Below, one piece after another: positions 23,798-31,406 of a DNA stretch of 64,000 nt. The DNA is from Myxococcaceae bacterium (lineage in GTDB: Bacteria > Myxococcota > Myxococcia > Myxococcales > Myxococcaceae). The stretch covers positions 1 through 64,000 of the forward strand of contig JAEUJQ010000042.1 in the NCBI GenBank assembly GCA_016793095.1, written 5' to 3'. Positions within the stretch are counted from its first letter, which is position 1, and every line of letters starts with the position of its first letter. The translations under genes were made by a program, and so were the position numbers. Under the pieces are notes generated by a model. The model did no database searches and was not told where the DNA came from. It saw only the letters and a list, made by a program, of their open reading frames with translations.

Positions 23798-25830
23798 GCT
23801 GTCCCCTTCGACGCCAGGAAGAACGGCCGCGGTTCCTTCACCAACCGACGCAGCACCGCGCGCCCCAGGGCGAGCTGCGCCTTGAGCCCGAGGCCCCGCG
23901 AGCGCAGCGCCACCACCAGCGCGAGCGCGAAGCTGACGCCGAAGTTGATGCTCGCCACCAGAGGCACCGCCAGCAACGCCCAGCCGAAGCCCGCCACCGT
24001 CGGCAGCGCCGCGCCGTGGAACATGCCCGCGTACGTCACCTGCCCCATCACGAAGGTGACGTGCCGCACGTCCATCGGCAGGCCCACGAGGCGGAAGCCG
24101 AGCGGCATGAAGCCCAGCAGCAGGCCGAAGCCCGCGTTCCCGCCGAAGGCGGCCACCTGCGTCATCACCTTCGCGGCGAGGGCGCGCGCCTTCTCCCGCC
24201 CCACCAGCCGCCGCAGCCACCGGTTCGACGCGAGCGCGCCCGACAGCTCGTTCACCACGAACCAGTTCTCGACGGCGCCGGAGAGAATGCTGGCGAGCCA
24301 CAGGCAGACGCCCGTCGCGACGGCGAACACCAGCGTGCCGCTGGCGAAGGGGTGGTGCACGCTCACCACCTTCTCGGCCGTCTCGGCGTCGAGCACGTGT
24401 CGCCCCACCGTCACCTGCGCGATGACGTCGATGAAGACCGCGACGGGGATGACGGTGCCGACGTTTCCCACGAGGGCGGCGAGCTGCGTGCGGCTGGCGC
24501 TGGCCACCAGGTCCACCAACGGCTCGAGGGTGGTGTCGGTCGAGTCGGTGCGCTCCTCGATGCCGCGGGCCAGCGTCGCCGCCGTCATCGAGGGCTGCTT
24601 CGTCGCGAGCGAGAAGTGGGCGAACTGCATCGCCACGAAGCCCCACGCGTAGTTGAGGCCCACCGCGATGGAGTCGAGCAGCAGCGGCAGCTTCGCCCAC
24701 GAGATGAAGAACTTGAGCAGCACCATCAGCGCGGTCAGCGCCCCGCCACCGGCCGCGGAGTCGAACATCGCGTGCTGCTCGGCGCGGCTCGCCGTCAGGT
24801 AGTGCTCGCCCGAGCTGCTGGTGCGCTCGGCGATTCGGCGAGCCAGCAACGTCGTGGTCGAGCGCCACAACGCGCCCAGGCTCTTCTGCTCGACGAGGCC
24901 CACCACCAGCTCGCGCTCGAGGTGCGTCCACGCGACGTCCCGGCGCGCCTCGTCATCGCTCAGCGCCGCGGCCAGCCGCCCGAGCCGCCGCAGGAGGGCG
25001 CGCGCCCGCTCGAGGTCGAAGACGAGGTCGAGGCTGATGCCGGTGGTGTCGAGGCCGTCACGCACGAGGCGGAGCACCTCGCGACAGTCGGCGAGGCACC
25101 CATCGACGGCGGCCCACGCGCTCTGGTCCTTCAAGAAGCCGAGGACGAGCGCAGCCAGGCGCGAGAAGGGCGACTCGGACGGTGAGACCCCAGAGGCCTG
25201 GAGGAACGAGGGGTGCAGGCCGATGGCCGCCACCTGGGTCGCGAGGCTGAGCGCCGCCTCACGCGCCCCCCGCTGCATCATCGCGTCGACCGCCGCCGCG
25301 TCGAGGCCCAGCGAGAGCTCGAGGCGCCTGCGCACCGGCTGGGCGAGGTCGAGGAACCACCGCACCACGGCGCGGCGCGTGAAGAGCCGCTCGAGCAGCC
25401 GCGCGAGGTCGTTCCCCACCGGCGGAGCGGGCAGCACGTTGTCGGCCACGCGGCTGGCTGCCTCACGGAGGATGCCGGGCTGGCGCGGCAGGCCGACGAC
25501 GCAGAGGAGGCGGGTGGCCGACAGCCGCGCGGTCAACTGCCCCACGACCCGCTGGACGCCCTCGCGCGTGCGCGGCACCTCGTCGAACACCTCGAGCAGG
25601 ACCCGCAGCCTGGCGTCGCGCTCGCTCTCGTTCGGCCGCCGGCTGGGCACCGCGCCGCGCTCGAAGACCCACCCCACCACGTCCTCGAGCCACTCGATGT
25701 GCGCGTCCTGGTCGTCCTGCGGCTGCGTGGACAGGAGCGTGTGCAGGCGCCCCAGCACCGGCTCCCGCACGTCGCTCGCGCCGAAGCGCGTGACGAAGGT
25801 GCTCCTGTCGAGGAGGTCGACCTCTTCCAT
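23794..25830 (-). CDS. Gcr-family membrane protein (annotated as 'site-specific recombinase')
   Basis: The 678-aa protein matches the Gcr/COG4389 family by its core: SSSGEHYLTASRAEQHAMF, LNYAWGFVAMQF, SLATKQPSMTAATLA and several C-terminal membrane helices (LVFAVATGVCLWLASILSG, FGLLLGFMPLGFRLVGLP). The N-terminal ~330 residues are soluble and helical. The family name comes from an early report of a recombinase-like role in Neisseria. I see no Ser- or Tyr-recombinase active site, and the hydrophobic profile is that of an integral membrane protein, so the recombinase label is doubtful. It starts 16 nt after the OmpA gene stop and overlaps the next gene by 4 nt. Confidence 0.85.
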   Translation of the reverse strand: MEEVDLLDRSTFVTRFGASDVREPVLGRLHTLLSTQPQDDQDAHIEWLEDVVGWVFERGAVPSRRPNESERDARLRVLLEVFDEVPRTREGVQRVVGQLTARLSATRLLCVVGLPRQPGILREAASRVADNVLPAPPVGNDLARLLERLFTRRAVVRWFLDLAQPVRRRLELSLGLDAAAVDAMMQRGAREAALSLATQVAAIGLHPSFLQASGVSPSESPFSRLAALVLGFLKDQSAWAAVDGCLADCREVLRLVRDGLDTTGISLDLVFDLERARALLRRLGRLAAALSDDEARRDVAWTHLERELVVGLVEQKSLGALWRSTTTLLARRIAERTSSSGEHYLTASRAEQHAMFDSAAGGGALTALMVLLKFFISWAKLPLLLDSIAVGLNYAWGFVAMQFAHFSLATKQPSMTAATLARGIEERTDSTDTTLEPLVDLVASASRTQLAALVGNVGTVIPVAVFIDVIAQVTVGRHVLDAETAEKVVSVHHPFASGTLVFAVATGVCLWLASILSGAVENWFVVNELSGALASNRWLRRLVGREKARALAAKVMTQVAAFGGNAGFGLLLGFMPLGFRLVGLPMDVRHVTFVMGQVTYAGMFHGAALPTVAGFGWALLAVPLVASINFGVSFALALVVALRSRGLGLKAQLALGRAVLRRLVKEPRPFFLASKGTA

Positions 25831-25845
25831 CAGGAGCCGACTGTC

Positions 25846-27618
25846 TTACGGCAGGACGATGAACTCAACCCGGCGGTTCGCTTCTCGACCCGCGGGCGTG
25901 TCGTTGGTGTCGGTGGGTTGCTCTCCGCCCGCGCCACGCGCCTCGAGCCGTGCAGCGCTGACGCCGCGCAGCACGAGCGCCGCCTTCACCGAGTCCGCCT
26001 GCGCCTGCGAGCGCTTGAGGTTGGCCTCAGGCTTGCCGAGACCGTCGGTGTGCGCCTCGATGCGAAGCCGGGCGAGCTCGGGGTGCGCCACCAGCACGGC
26101 GGCGAGGTTGTCGAGCAGCGCGTGGGAGCGTGGCTGCACCCCGTTGGCGGCGTCGAAGGCGAGCTTCTCTTTCGTGGTGAGGCGCTCGGCGCTGATGACG
26201 ACGAGCTGCTTCTTCTCCACCGGGCAGCCGAGGTTGAGGTGCGTGCCGGACTCCTGCGGGCAGTTGTCCTCGCGGTCGCTCAACCCGTCGGCGTCGGAGT
26301 CAGGCCAGGGACAGCCCTTGTTCTCGACGGCGCCGGACCCCTTCGGACAGGCGTCGAGCCGGTCCACCACCCCGTCACCGTCGGAGTCCACGTCGGGGCA
26401 CCCCTGGTTGTCGAGCAGACCCGCGAGGGTGGGGCACGCGTCCTTCCGGTCGATGAGGCCGTCACCGTCGCCGTCGAGGTCGGGGCAGCCGCCGTTCTCG
26501 ACGGGCCCGCGCTCGTTGACGCACCGGTCGGCCTCGTCGAGCACGCCGTCACCGTCGTTGTCGGGGTCGGGCTTGCCGTCTCCGTCCTGGAAGCCGTCGA
26601 CGTCTTCGGGCTCGAGCGGCGCCTCGTCGCGCACGTTGGGCACGCGGTCGGCGTCTTTGTCGAGGTCGGGGCAGTCGGCCAGCTCGTAGGGCAGGCCCTC
26701 GACGCACGCCGGGCGGGTGGGCTTCGCGTTCGAGAAGGCGGCGCCCAGGTACGCGCGGGCCTGCGGCGTCGCGGGCTCGCCCCACAGGCCCGGCCCCGCG
26801 GCGGCGAAGAGCTCGACGTCGGCCACCACCCAGCGCACGCCGAGCAGCGCCTCGACGCCCACGCGGTTGCCGGTGAGGGGCATGAAGACGCGCACCGTGC
26901 CCTCGCCGCGCGGGCCCGCCAGCGCCACCGACGTCACCATGGCGGCGAGCGACACCTGAGAGCCGACGAGGTCGAGCGGCTCACCGGTGCGCCCGGAGTA
27001 GTCCACGAGCGGCCGCAGCACGCCGGCCAGCTCGAGGCCGACCTGCACCTCACGGTACACGTGGCCAGCGGTGATGCGCGGCGCGAAGCCGAGGCCGCCG
27101 TTGCCGAGCGCGCTGCCCGTGCCGACGGGAACGCCGACGCCGAGCCCCGCCGAGAGCAGCACCGGGCGCGAGGGGTCCGTCCAGATGGGGATGCGCACGT
27201 GCACCCACGGGTTGCCGAGCCCCGCCGACGCGACCGGCACCTCGTCGGAGCCGCGCTGGTACAGCGTGGCGGGGATGACGGCTGACAGCTCGAGCCACTC
27301 GAAGACGCCGAGGGCGCCGAAGACCTGCAGGCCGAAGCGGTCGGAGACGAGCGAGCGTGGAGACGACAGGCTCGCCGAGCGCATGGCGCCGTAGCCGAAG
27401 GTGAAGGCTGCTCCGGCGCGGAACTGCCCCGCGCGCAGCGTCTGTCCGTTGCCCGTCCAGAGCGAGCCGCGACCGCCCGACTCGAGCCAGACCTGCTCGA
27501 TGTCCGACGCGGGGACCTGTGCGTGAGCGGTCGAAGCGAGCACGACGAGGGCGCAAACCACCACGAGGCCGCGCACCTGAAGCAGCTGCGACAGAGGTGG
27601 CGCTCGCATGGGACGCAT
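25846..27618 (-). CDS. OmpA-family outer-membrane protein with thrombospondin type 3 repeats
   Basis: The ~590-aa protein has a signal peptide ending in ASTAHA. A beta-barrel-like domain (about residues 40-310) shows alternating hydrophobic strands such as GVGVPVGTGSALGNG. Calcium-binding type 3 repeats of the form DxDxDGxxDxxDxCP occupy ~320-460 (DGDGDGLIDRKDACP, DSDGDGVVDRLDACP, DSDADGLSDREDNCP). The C-terminal OmpA domain binds peptidoglycan (LRIEAHTDGLGK, LKRSQAQADSVKAAL, NRRVEFIVL). It would link the outer membrane to the cell wall. Start alternatives are GTG 27636 and ATG 27609. Confidence 0.93.
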   Translation of the reverse strand: MRPMRAPPLSQLLQVRGLVVVCALVVLASTAHAQVPASDIEQVWLESGGRGSLWTGNGQTLRAGQFRAGAAFTFGYGAMRSASLSSPRSLVSDRFGLQVFGALGVFEWLELSAVIPATLYQRGSDEVPVASAGLGNPWVHVRIPIWTDPSRPVLLSAGLGVGVPVGTGSALGNGGLGFAPRITAGHVYREVQVGLELAGVLRPLVDYSGRTGEPLDLVGSQVSLAAMVTSVALAGPRGEGTVRVFMPLTGNRVGVEALLGVRWVVADVELFAAAGPGLWGEPATPQARAYLGAAFSNAKPTRPACVEGLPYELADCPDLDKDADRVPNVRDEAPLEPEDVDGFQDGDGKPDPDNDGDGVLDEADRCVNERGPVENGGCPDLDGDGDGLIDRKDACPTLAGLLDNQGCPDVDSDGDGVVDRLDACPKGSGAVENKGCPWPDSDADGLSDREDNCPQESGTHLNLGCPVEKKQLVVISAERLTTKEKLAFDAANGVQPRSHALLDNLAAVLVAHPELARLRIEAHTDGLGKPEANLKRSQAQADSVKAALVLRGVSAARLEARGAGGEQPTDTNDTPAGREANRRVEFIVLP

Positions 27619-27642
27619 GGGCACGGGGGAAAGCACAACCGT

Positions 27643-28140
27643 TCACCGCACTCCAGCGTCGAGCAGCGCGTCGAGGCGCTGCGACACGTCGTCCACCAGC
27701 GGCTCATGGGCGTCGTGGTAGGCCTTGTCGAGGGCCTCGATGCGGCGGCGGCAGTCGTCGAGGGCCTTCACCACGGCCGGCGTCGCGCCTCCGTCCCGGG
27801 CGAGCAGCTCGGCCAGCGACGCGCAGGCGCGCGTCTGGGCCTTGAGGTCGGCGGGCAGGTCGCGGTCGTCTGCGTGCAACCGGGCGAGCGGCTGGCGGAC
27901 CCGCACGCGGGCGTTGGTGATGGCGACCTCGAGGGCGCGCGCCTCGGTCGAGCGGGCGCTGTCCTTCGGCACCTTCGCCAGCAGCGCGAGCACGTCATCG
28001 AAGGCCTTCGAGTCGGGGCGCTCTCCACGCTCGACGAGGGCGACGTGGCGGGCCCTCGCGTCTTCGTAGAGGCGCCTGCCCTCGTCACGGCAGGCGGCGA
28101 GCAGCAGCACGACGACGACGGTGGTGAGGCGCCACCTCAT
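27643..28140 (-). CDS. Small lipoprotein of unknown function
   Basis: The 165-aa product has a canonical lipobox (VVVVLLLAAC, Cys at residue 17). The mature protein is largely helical and charged (DEGRRLYEDARARHVALVERG, EALDKAYHDAHEPLVDDVSQ), suggesting a periplasmic helical bundle. Three further Cys occur. The ATG overlaps the stop of the upstream MYXO-CTERM enzyme gene (ATGA), and the OmpA gene follows by about 25 nt, so it belongs to the minus-strand block and may be an accessory of either neighbour. No family is recognised. Confidence 0.75.
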   Translation of the reverse strand: MRWRLTTVVVVLLLAACRDEGRRLYEDARARHVALVERGERPDSKAFDDVLALLAKVPKDSARSTEARALEVAITNARVRVRQPLARLHADDRDLPADLKAQTRACASLAELLARDGGATPAVVKALDDCRRRIEALDKAYHDAHEPLVDDVSQRLDALLDAGVR

Positions 28141-29327
28141 CGCCGGCGGAGGCGCAGGGCGACGAAGCCGAGCAGCAGCCAGTACCCGGCGCCGGCAGAC
28201 TGGCACTGGCACCCGACCGGCCCGGTGCCTCCGACGCCTGCGTCGAAGGGCTGAAAGACGCTGCCATCGAAGCTGGCGAAGGGGTCTCCACCGGCGCTCC
28301 CGCCCGCGGTGCCGCCGCCCGCATTCCCGCCCCCGGTGCTCCCGCCGTCGAGCCCTCCATCAGCGCCACCGGCGTCGGCGCGACCGGCGTCTGCGCCAGC
28401 GTCAGCACCGCCCGCATCGGGAACGAGGGGCAGCGGCGTCCACCCTCCCGGCACCGGGTAGCCGCGCAGGACGGCCGGAGCGATGGGCGTCGTCCTCGCG
28501 CAGCCGGTGCTGAAGCCGGGGAGGTCGGGCGCGCCGGCGTCGGCCCACGCCATCCACAAGAGCGACGCCATCACGGTGAGGGAATCGGCCCAGCGGCGCG
28601 CGGTGAGGTCGCGTGACTGGGTGAAGAGCACCTGCCGCTGGTACCCTCCGCCGCCCGCGTCGAGGCCGCCCGCCGCCACGTCTGCCGTGATGAGCGACGC
28701 CACCAGCGGGTTCCCGACGAGCACGATGTCGAAGGTGGCGTAGCGCGGGTCGATGCGCCCGGGTGTGCCGTAGAGCATGCGCGCCTGGTCGCGAATGGCG
28801 TTGATGTTGGCGGTGACGTTCAACATGTCGGACTCCCAGCGCGCGTGGAGCCCGTCGTTGGGGTCGAAGTTCTTCGTGTTGTGCAGCACCGAGAACGAGT
28901 CGGTGACGTAGTGCGACATGTAGAAGGCGCGGTCGAGGATCTGGTTCACGTCGCGCGCGCGGAAGGCGGCGACGAGGCCGGCGTACTGCTCCTCCACTCG
29001 CCAGGGCACGGTGCCGTTGCGGGTCGCGTTCTGCCGCAACTGGTCGAGGGCGGCCTGCCAGTCTCGCGGGTAGCTGGCCGGCGGGTTGACCCAGTCGATC
29101 TCCAGGTAGTGCCGTGGCGCTTCGGTCTGGTCGGTCAGGCGGTCGCGGTCAGGGTCGCACGACCGGTCCTGCAGCGCGGCGGTCTGACGCGACGCGAACC
29201 AGGTCGTCAGACAGTGGTTGGCCGGGAGCGGCTCGTGCATCATCGACGACAGCCGTCGGTGCCCGTCGAAGCCCCAGGCGAGGCAGAGGTCGGGGGCGAG
29301 GGTCAGGAGCAGCAACCAACGGAACAC
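28137..29327 (-). CDS. Secreted zinc-dependent phospholipase C / S1-P1-nuclease-like enzyme with MYXO-CTERM tag
   Basis: The GTG start has AAGAAGG 5 nt upstream. After a signal peptide (FRWLLLLTLAPDLCLA) the mature protein begins WGFDGHRRL. In the PLC/S1-P1 fold the mature N-terminal Trp and the nearby His bind the zinc cluster, so this start is telling. Other likely ligands are in HYLEIDW, FYMSHYVTDSFSVLHN (HxxxD) and the GLHARWE region. Asp/Gly/Ala-rich stalk sequence (PDAGGADAGADAG, GGGNAGGGTAGG) follows from ~300. The end is a MYXO-CTERM tag: CQC, hydrophobic YWLLLGFVAL, then RLRRR. It is probably a surface-attached phosphodiesterase acting on lipid or nucleic acid. Confidence 0.82.
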   Translation of the reverse strand: MFRWLLLLTLAPDLCLAWGFDGHRRLSSMMHEPLPANHCLTTWFASRQTAALQDRSCDPDRDRLTDQTEAPRHYLEIDWVNPPASYPRDWQAALDQLRQNATRNGTVPWRVEEQYAGLVAAFRARDVNQILDRAFYMSHYVTDSFSVLHNTKNFDPNDGLHARWESDMLNVTANINAIRDQARMLYGTPGRIDPRYATFDIVLVGNPLVASLITADVAAGGLDAGGGGYQRQVLFTQSRDLTARRWADSLTVMASLLWMAWADAGAPDLPGFSTGCARTTPIAPAVLRGYPVPGGWTPLPLVPDAGGADAGADAGRADAGGADGGLDGGSTGGGNAGGGTAGGSAGGDPFASFDGSVFQPFDAGVGGTGPVGCQCQSAGAGYWLLLGFVALRLRRR

Positions 29328-29493
29328 CGGGCCTTCTTGGCGTGAATCGTCCAGTGGATGCAACTGGCGAGGCGCTCTCGAGGGACAGTTCCGGCCCGGC
29401 GTCACCGCAACAGTTGTTGCACCCTGCGCTGACGGCCATCAGGCGGGGAAAGCACGCCCTTTCGGTGACTGCGCGGGGCGCTAACCTGACGGC

Positions 29494-30624
29494 GTGACGA
29501 AGCGGCTGGCGCCTGCAGCACGTTGGGCCACGGTGGGCGCCAGTCTGGTGGTGGGGCTGGTCGGGTTCCGGTTCCTCCACCCGCTGAGCCCCAGCACCGC
29601 TGGAGGCGCGCTCCTCTTTCCCAGCGTGGTGGCCGGCCTGCTGATCTCCACGCGACTCACCGTGCTGGTGGGGCTCGTGGCCTGCGCGCTGCTGAACGCG
29701 ACCCTCTTCCTGGCCTTCGGCGAGGTCTACTCCCTCCAGGCCCTGGTGACGGGCGTCACGCTGGTGGTCGGGGTCGGCGTGCTGGTGGCCCGCTCGCGTG
29801 AGCTGCAGAACCGCATTCGCGACGCCGAGCACGAGCGTGCGCTGGCCGACGCGCGCGCACGGCTGTCCACCGCCGAGCGCCTCGTCTCGCTGGGGACCCT
29901 GGCGGCCGGCATCGCGCATGAGGTGAACAACCCCCTCGCCTTCATCCTCGCCAACCTGCGCTTCGCCCGCGACGCCATCAGCGACGGGCGTCTCGAGCGC
30001 GAGCGTGACGAGGTGCTCAAGGCGCTCTCGGAGTGCGAGCTCGGCGCCCAGCGCATGCAGGCCATCGTCGCCGACATGAAGCGGCTCGCCCGCGACGGAG
30101 ACACGGACGCCGTCGAGTCCGAGCCGCAGACCGTGGTGCAGAGCGCGCTGACGCTGCTGCGAACCCAGACGCGCCTGGTGCGCATCGAGACGGACTTCCA
30201 GCGCGCGCCCCTCGTCGCAGCGAGCGAGGCCCGCCTGGGCCAGGTGGTGCTCAACCTCGTCATCAACGCCGTGCAGGCCTTCGCGAAGCCCGACGCGAGC
30301 TCCCGCGTCATCATCCGGGTGCGGACGGATGATCGCGGCTGGGCGGTCATCGAGGTCGAAGACAACGGCTCGGGTATGACGGCGGAGGTGCAGCGCCGCC
30401 TCTTCGACCCCTTCTTCACCACCAAGGCGCCGGGCGTCGGCACGGGGCTGGGCCTTCCGCTCTGCCAGGCCTTCGTGCACGCGCTCGGCGGCCACATCAC
30501 CTTCGAGAGCAGCGTGGGGCGAGGCACGACCTTCCGCGTCTCCCTTCCGCCAGCGGGCCAGGGACTGGCGTTGGCCCCTGAGCCGGTCTCGGTCACGCGG
30601 CTGAGCCCGCTGAAGACGAAGTGA
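29494..30624 (+). CDS. Membrane-bound sensor histidine kinase
   Basis: The 376-aa protein has four membrane helices (about residues 12-98) forming an integral sensor with almost no periplasmic loop, then a short coiled linker. The kinase core is complete: phosphoacceptor helix LAAGIAHEVNNPLAF (H in HEVNNPL), N-box NLVINAVQAF, G1 DNGSGM, F-box FDPFFTTK and G2 GTGLGL. It would autophosphorylate and pass phosphate to a response regulator, but none is encoded nearby, so its partner is elsewhere (an orphan kinase, common in myxobacteria). The start is GTG. Confidence 0.93.
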   Translation: MTKRLAPAARWATVGASLVVGLVGFRFLHPLSPSTAGGALLFPSVVAGLLISTRLTVLVGLVACALLNATLFLAFGEVYSLQALVTGVTLVVGVGVLVARSRELQNRIRDAEHERALADARARLSTAERLVSLGTLAAGIAHEVNNPLAFILANLRFARDAISDGRLERERDEVLKALSECELGAQRMQAIVADMKRLARDGDTDAVESEPQTVVQSALTLLRTQTRLVRIETDFQRAPLVAASEARLGQVVLNLVINAVQAFAKPDASSRVIIRVRTDDRGWAVIEVEDNGSGMTAEVQRRLFDPFFTTKAPGVGTGLGLPLCQAFVHALGGHITFESSVGRGTTFRVSLPPAGQGLALAPEPVSVTRLSPLKTK

Positions 30625-30667
30625 CACGGGCCTTGAGTCCTCCCGGCCCGAGCGCTACCAGCGGCGC

Positions 30668-31369
30668 ATGGTGCTGGGGCTCATCGTCGCGTGCATCGCG
30701 GGCTCGGTGACGCTGGCGCTGGCGCGTCCGTCGCTCGCTCGGCCGGTGTTCCGTGTGCTGGCCGTCACCTCGTGCGTCGGCTGGGCGGTTGGCCTGGTGC
30801 TCGGCCTGCGCTGGGCGCCGCCCGACGAGTACATGGGCGAGGTGCAGCGCATCATGTACGTGCACGTTCCGCTCCTGTGGACCTGCATGCTGGCGCTCGG
30901 GCTCAACTTCGGCGCATCGCTCTGGTGGCTGTTCCTCGGGCACCGGACCGCCGACGAGCTCGCTGGAGCGGTGGCCGAGCCAGGCGTCGCGTTCGGCGCG
31001 CTGGGCCTCCTGACCGGCGCCATCTGGGGCAAAGCGACGTGGGGGGTCTGGTGGTCGTGGGACCCGCGGATGATCTCGGCGACCGCGATGGTGGGGCTCT
31101 ACGCGGCGTACCTGCTCGTCCGTGCCGCGCTCGGTGAACGCGCACGCTTCCCCGCGGCGGTGATGGCGACGAGCGTCTCCATCGTGCTGCCCGTCGTCTG
31201 GTTCTCGGTGCGCTGGTGGAGCTCGCTGCACCAACTGCAGTCCAACGCCTCGACGATGGACCCGCAGATGCGCCTGGTGTTGCTCGCCAACGTGGGCGCG
31301 ATGTTCGGCGTCTTCACCTGTCTGGTGTGGGCTCGGCTCACACAACGCCTGACGACTGAGCCTGGTTGA
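30668..31369 (+). CDS. ccmC: Cytochrome c biogenesis protein CcmC (haem exporter)
   Basis: The 233-aa protein has six membrane helices. The periplasmic WWD haem-binding motif is present as WGKATWGVWWSWDPRM. Two likely axial His residues lie in MYVHVPLLW and WWSSLHQLQS. CcmC loads haem onto CcmE during c-type cytochrome maturation. The length fits CcmC (~240 aa) and not the longer CcmF. The gene stands alone: ccmA, ccmB, ccmE and ccmF are not adjacent, and the upstream neighbour is a histidine kinase 43 nt away. A haem-export role through the WWD family is firm; exact subfamily is slightly less so. Confidence 0.88.
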   Translation: MVLGLIVACIAGSVTLALARPSLARPVFRVLAVTSCVGWAVGLVLGLRWAPPDEYMGEVQRIMYVHVPLLWTCMLALGLNFGASLWWLFLGHRTADELAGAVAEPGVAFGALGLLTGAIWGKATWGVWWSWDPRMISATAMVGLYAAYLLVRAALGERARFPAAVMATSVSIVLPVVWFSVRWWSSLHQLQSNASTMDPQMRLVLLANVGAMFGVFTCLVWARLTQRLTTEPG

Positions 31370-31406
31370 ACGACGGCCCGCCACGCGATGGTGGATACTG
31401 ACGAGC

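Noticed and set aside
23794-25830. Mobile element or integrase suggested by the 'recombinase' family name
   Set aside because: No recombinase active site, no inverted repeats or attachment-like duplications flank it, and it sits inside an envelope operon.
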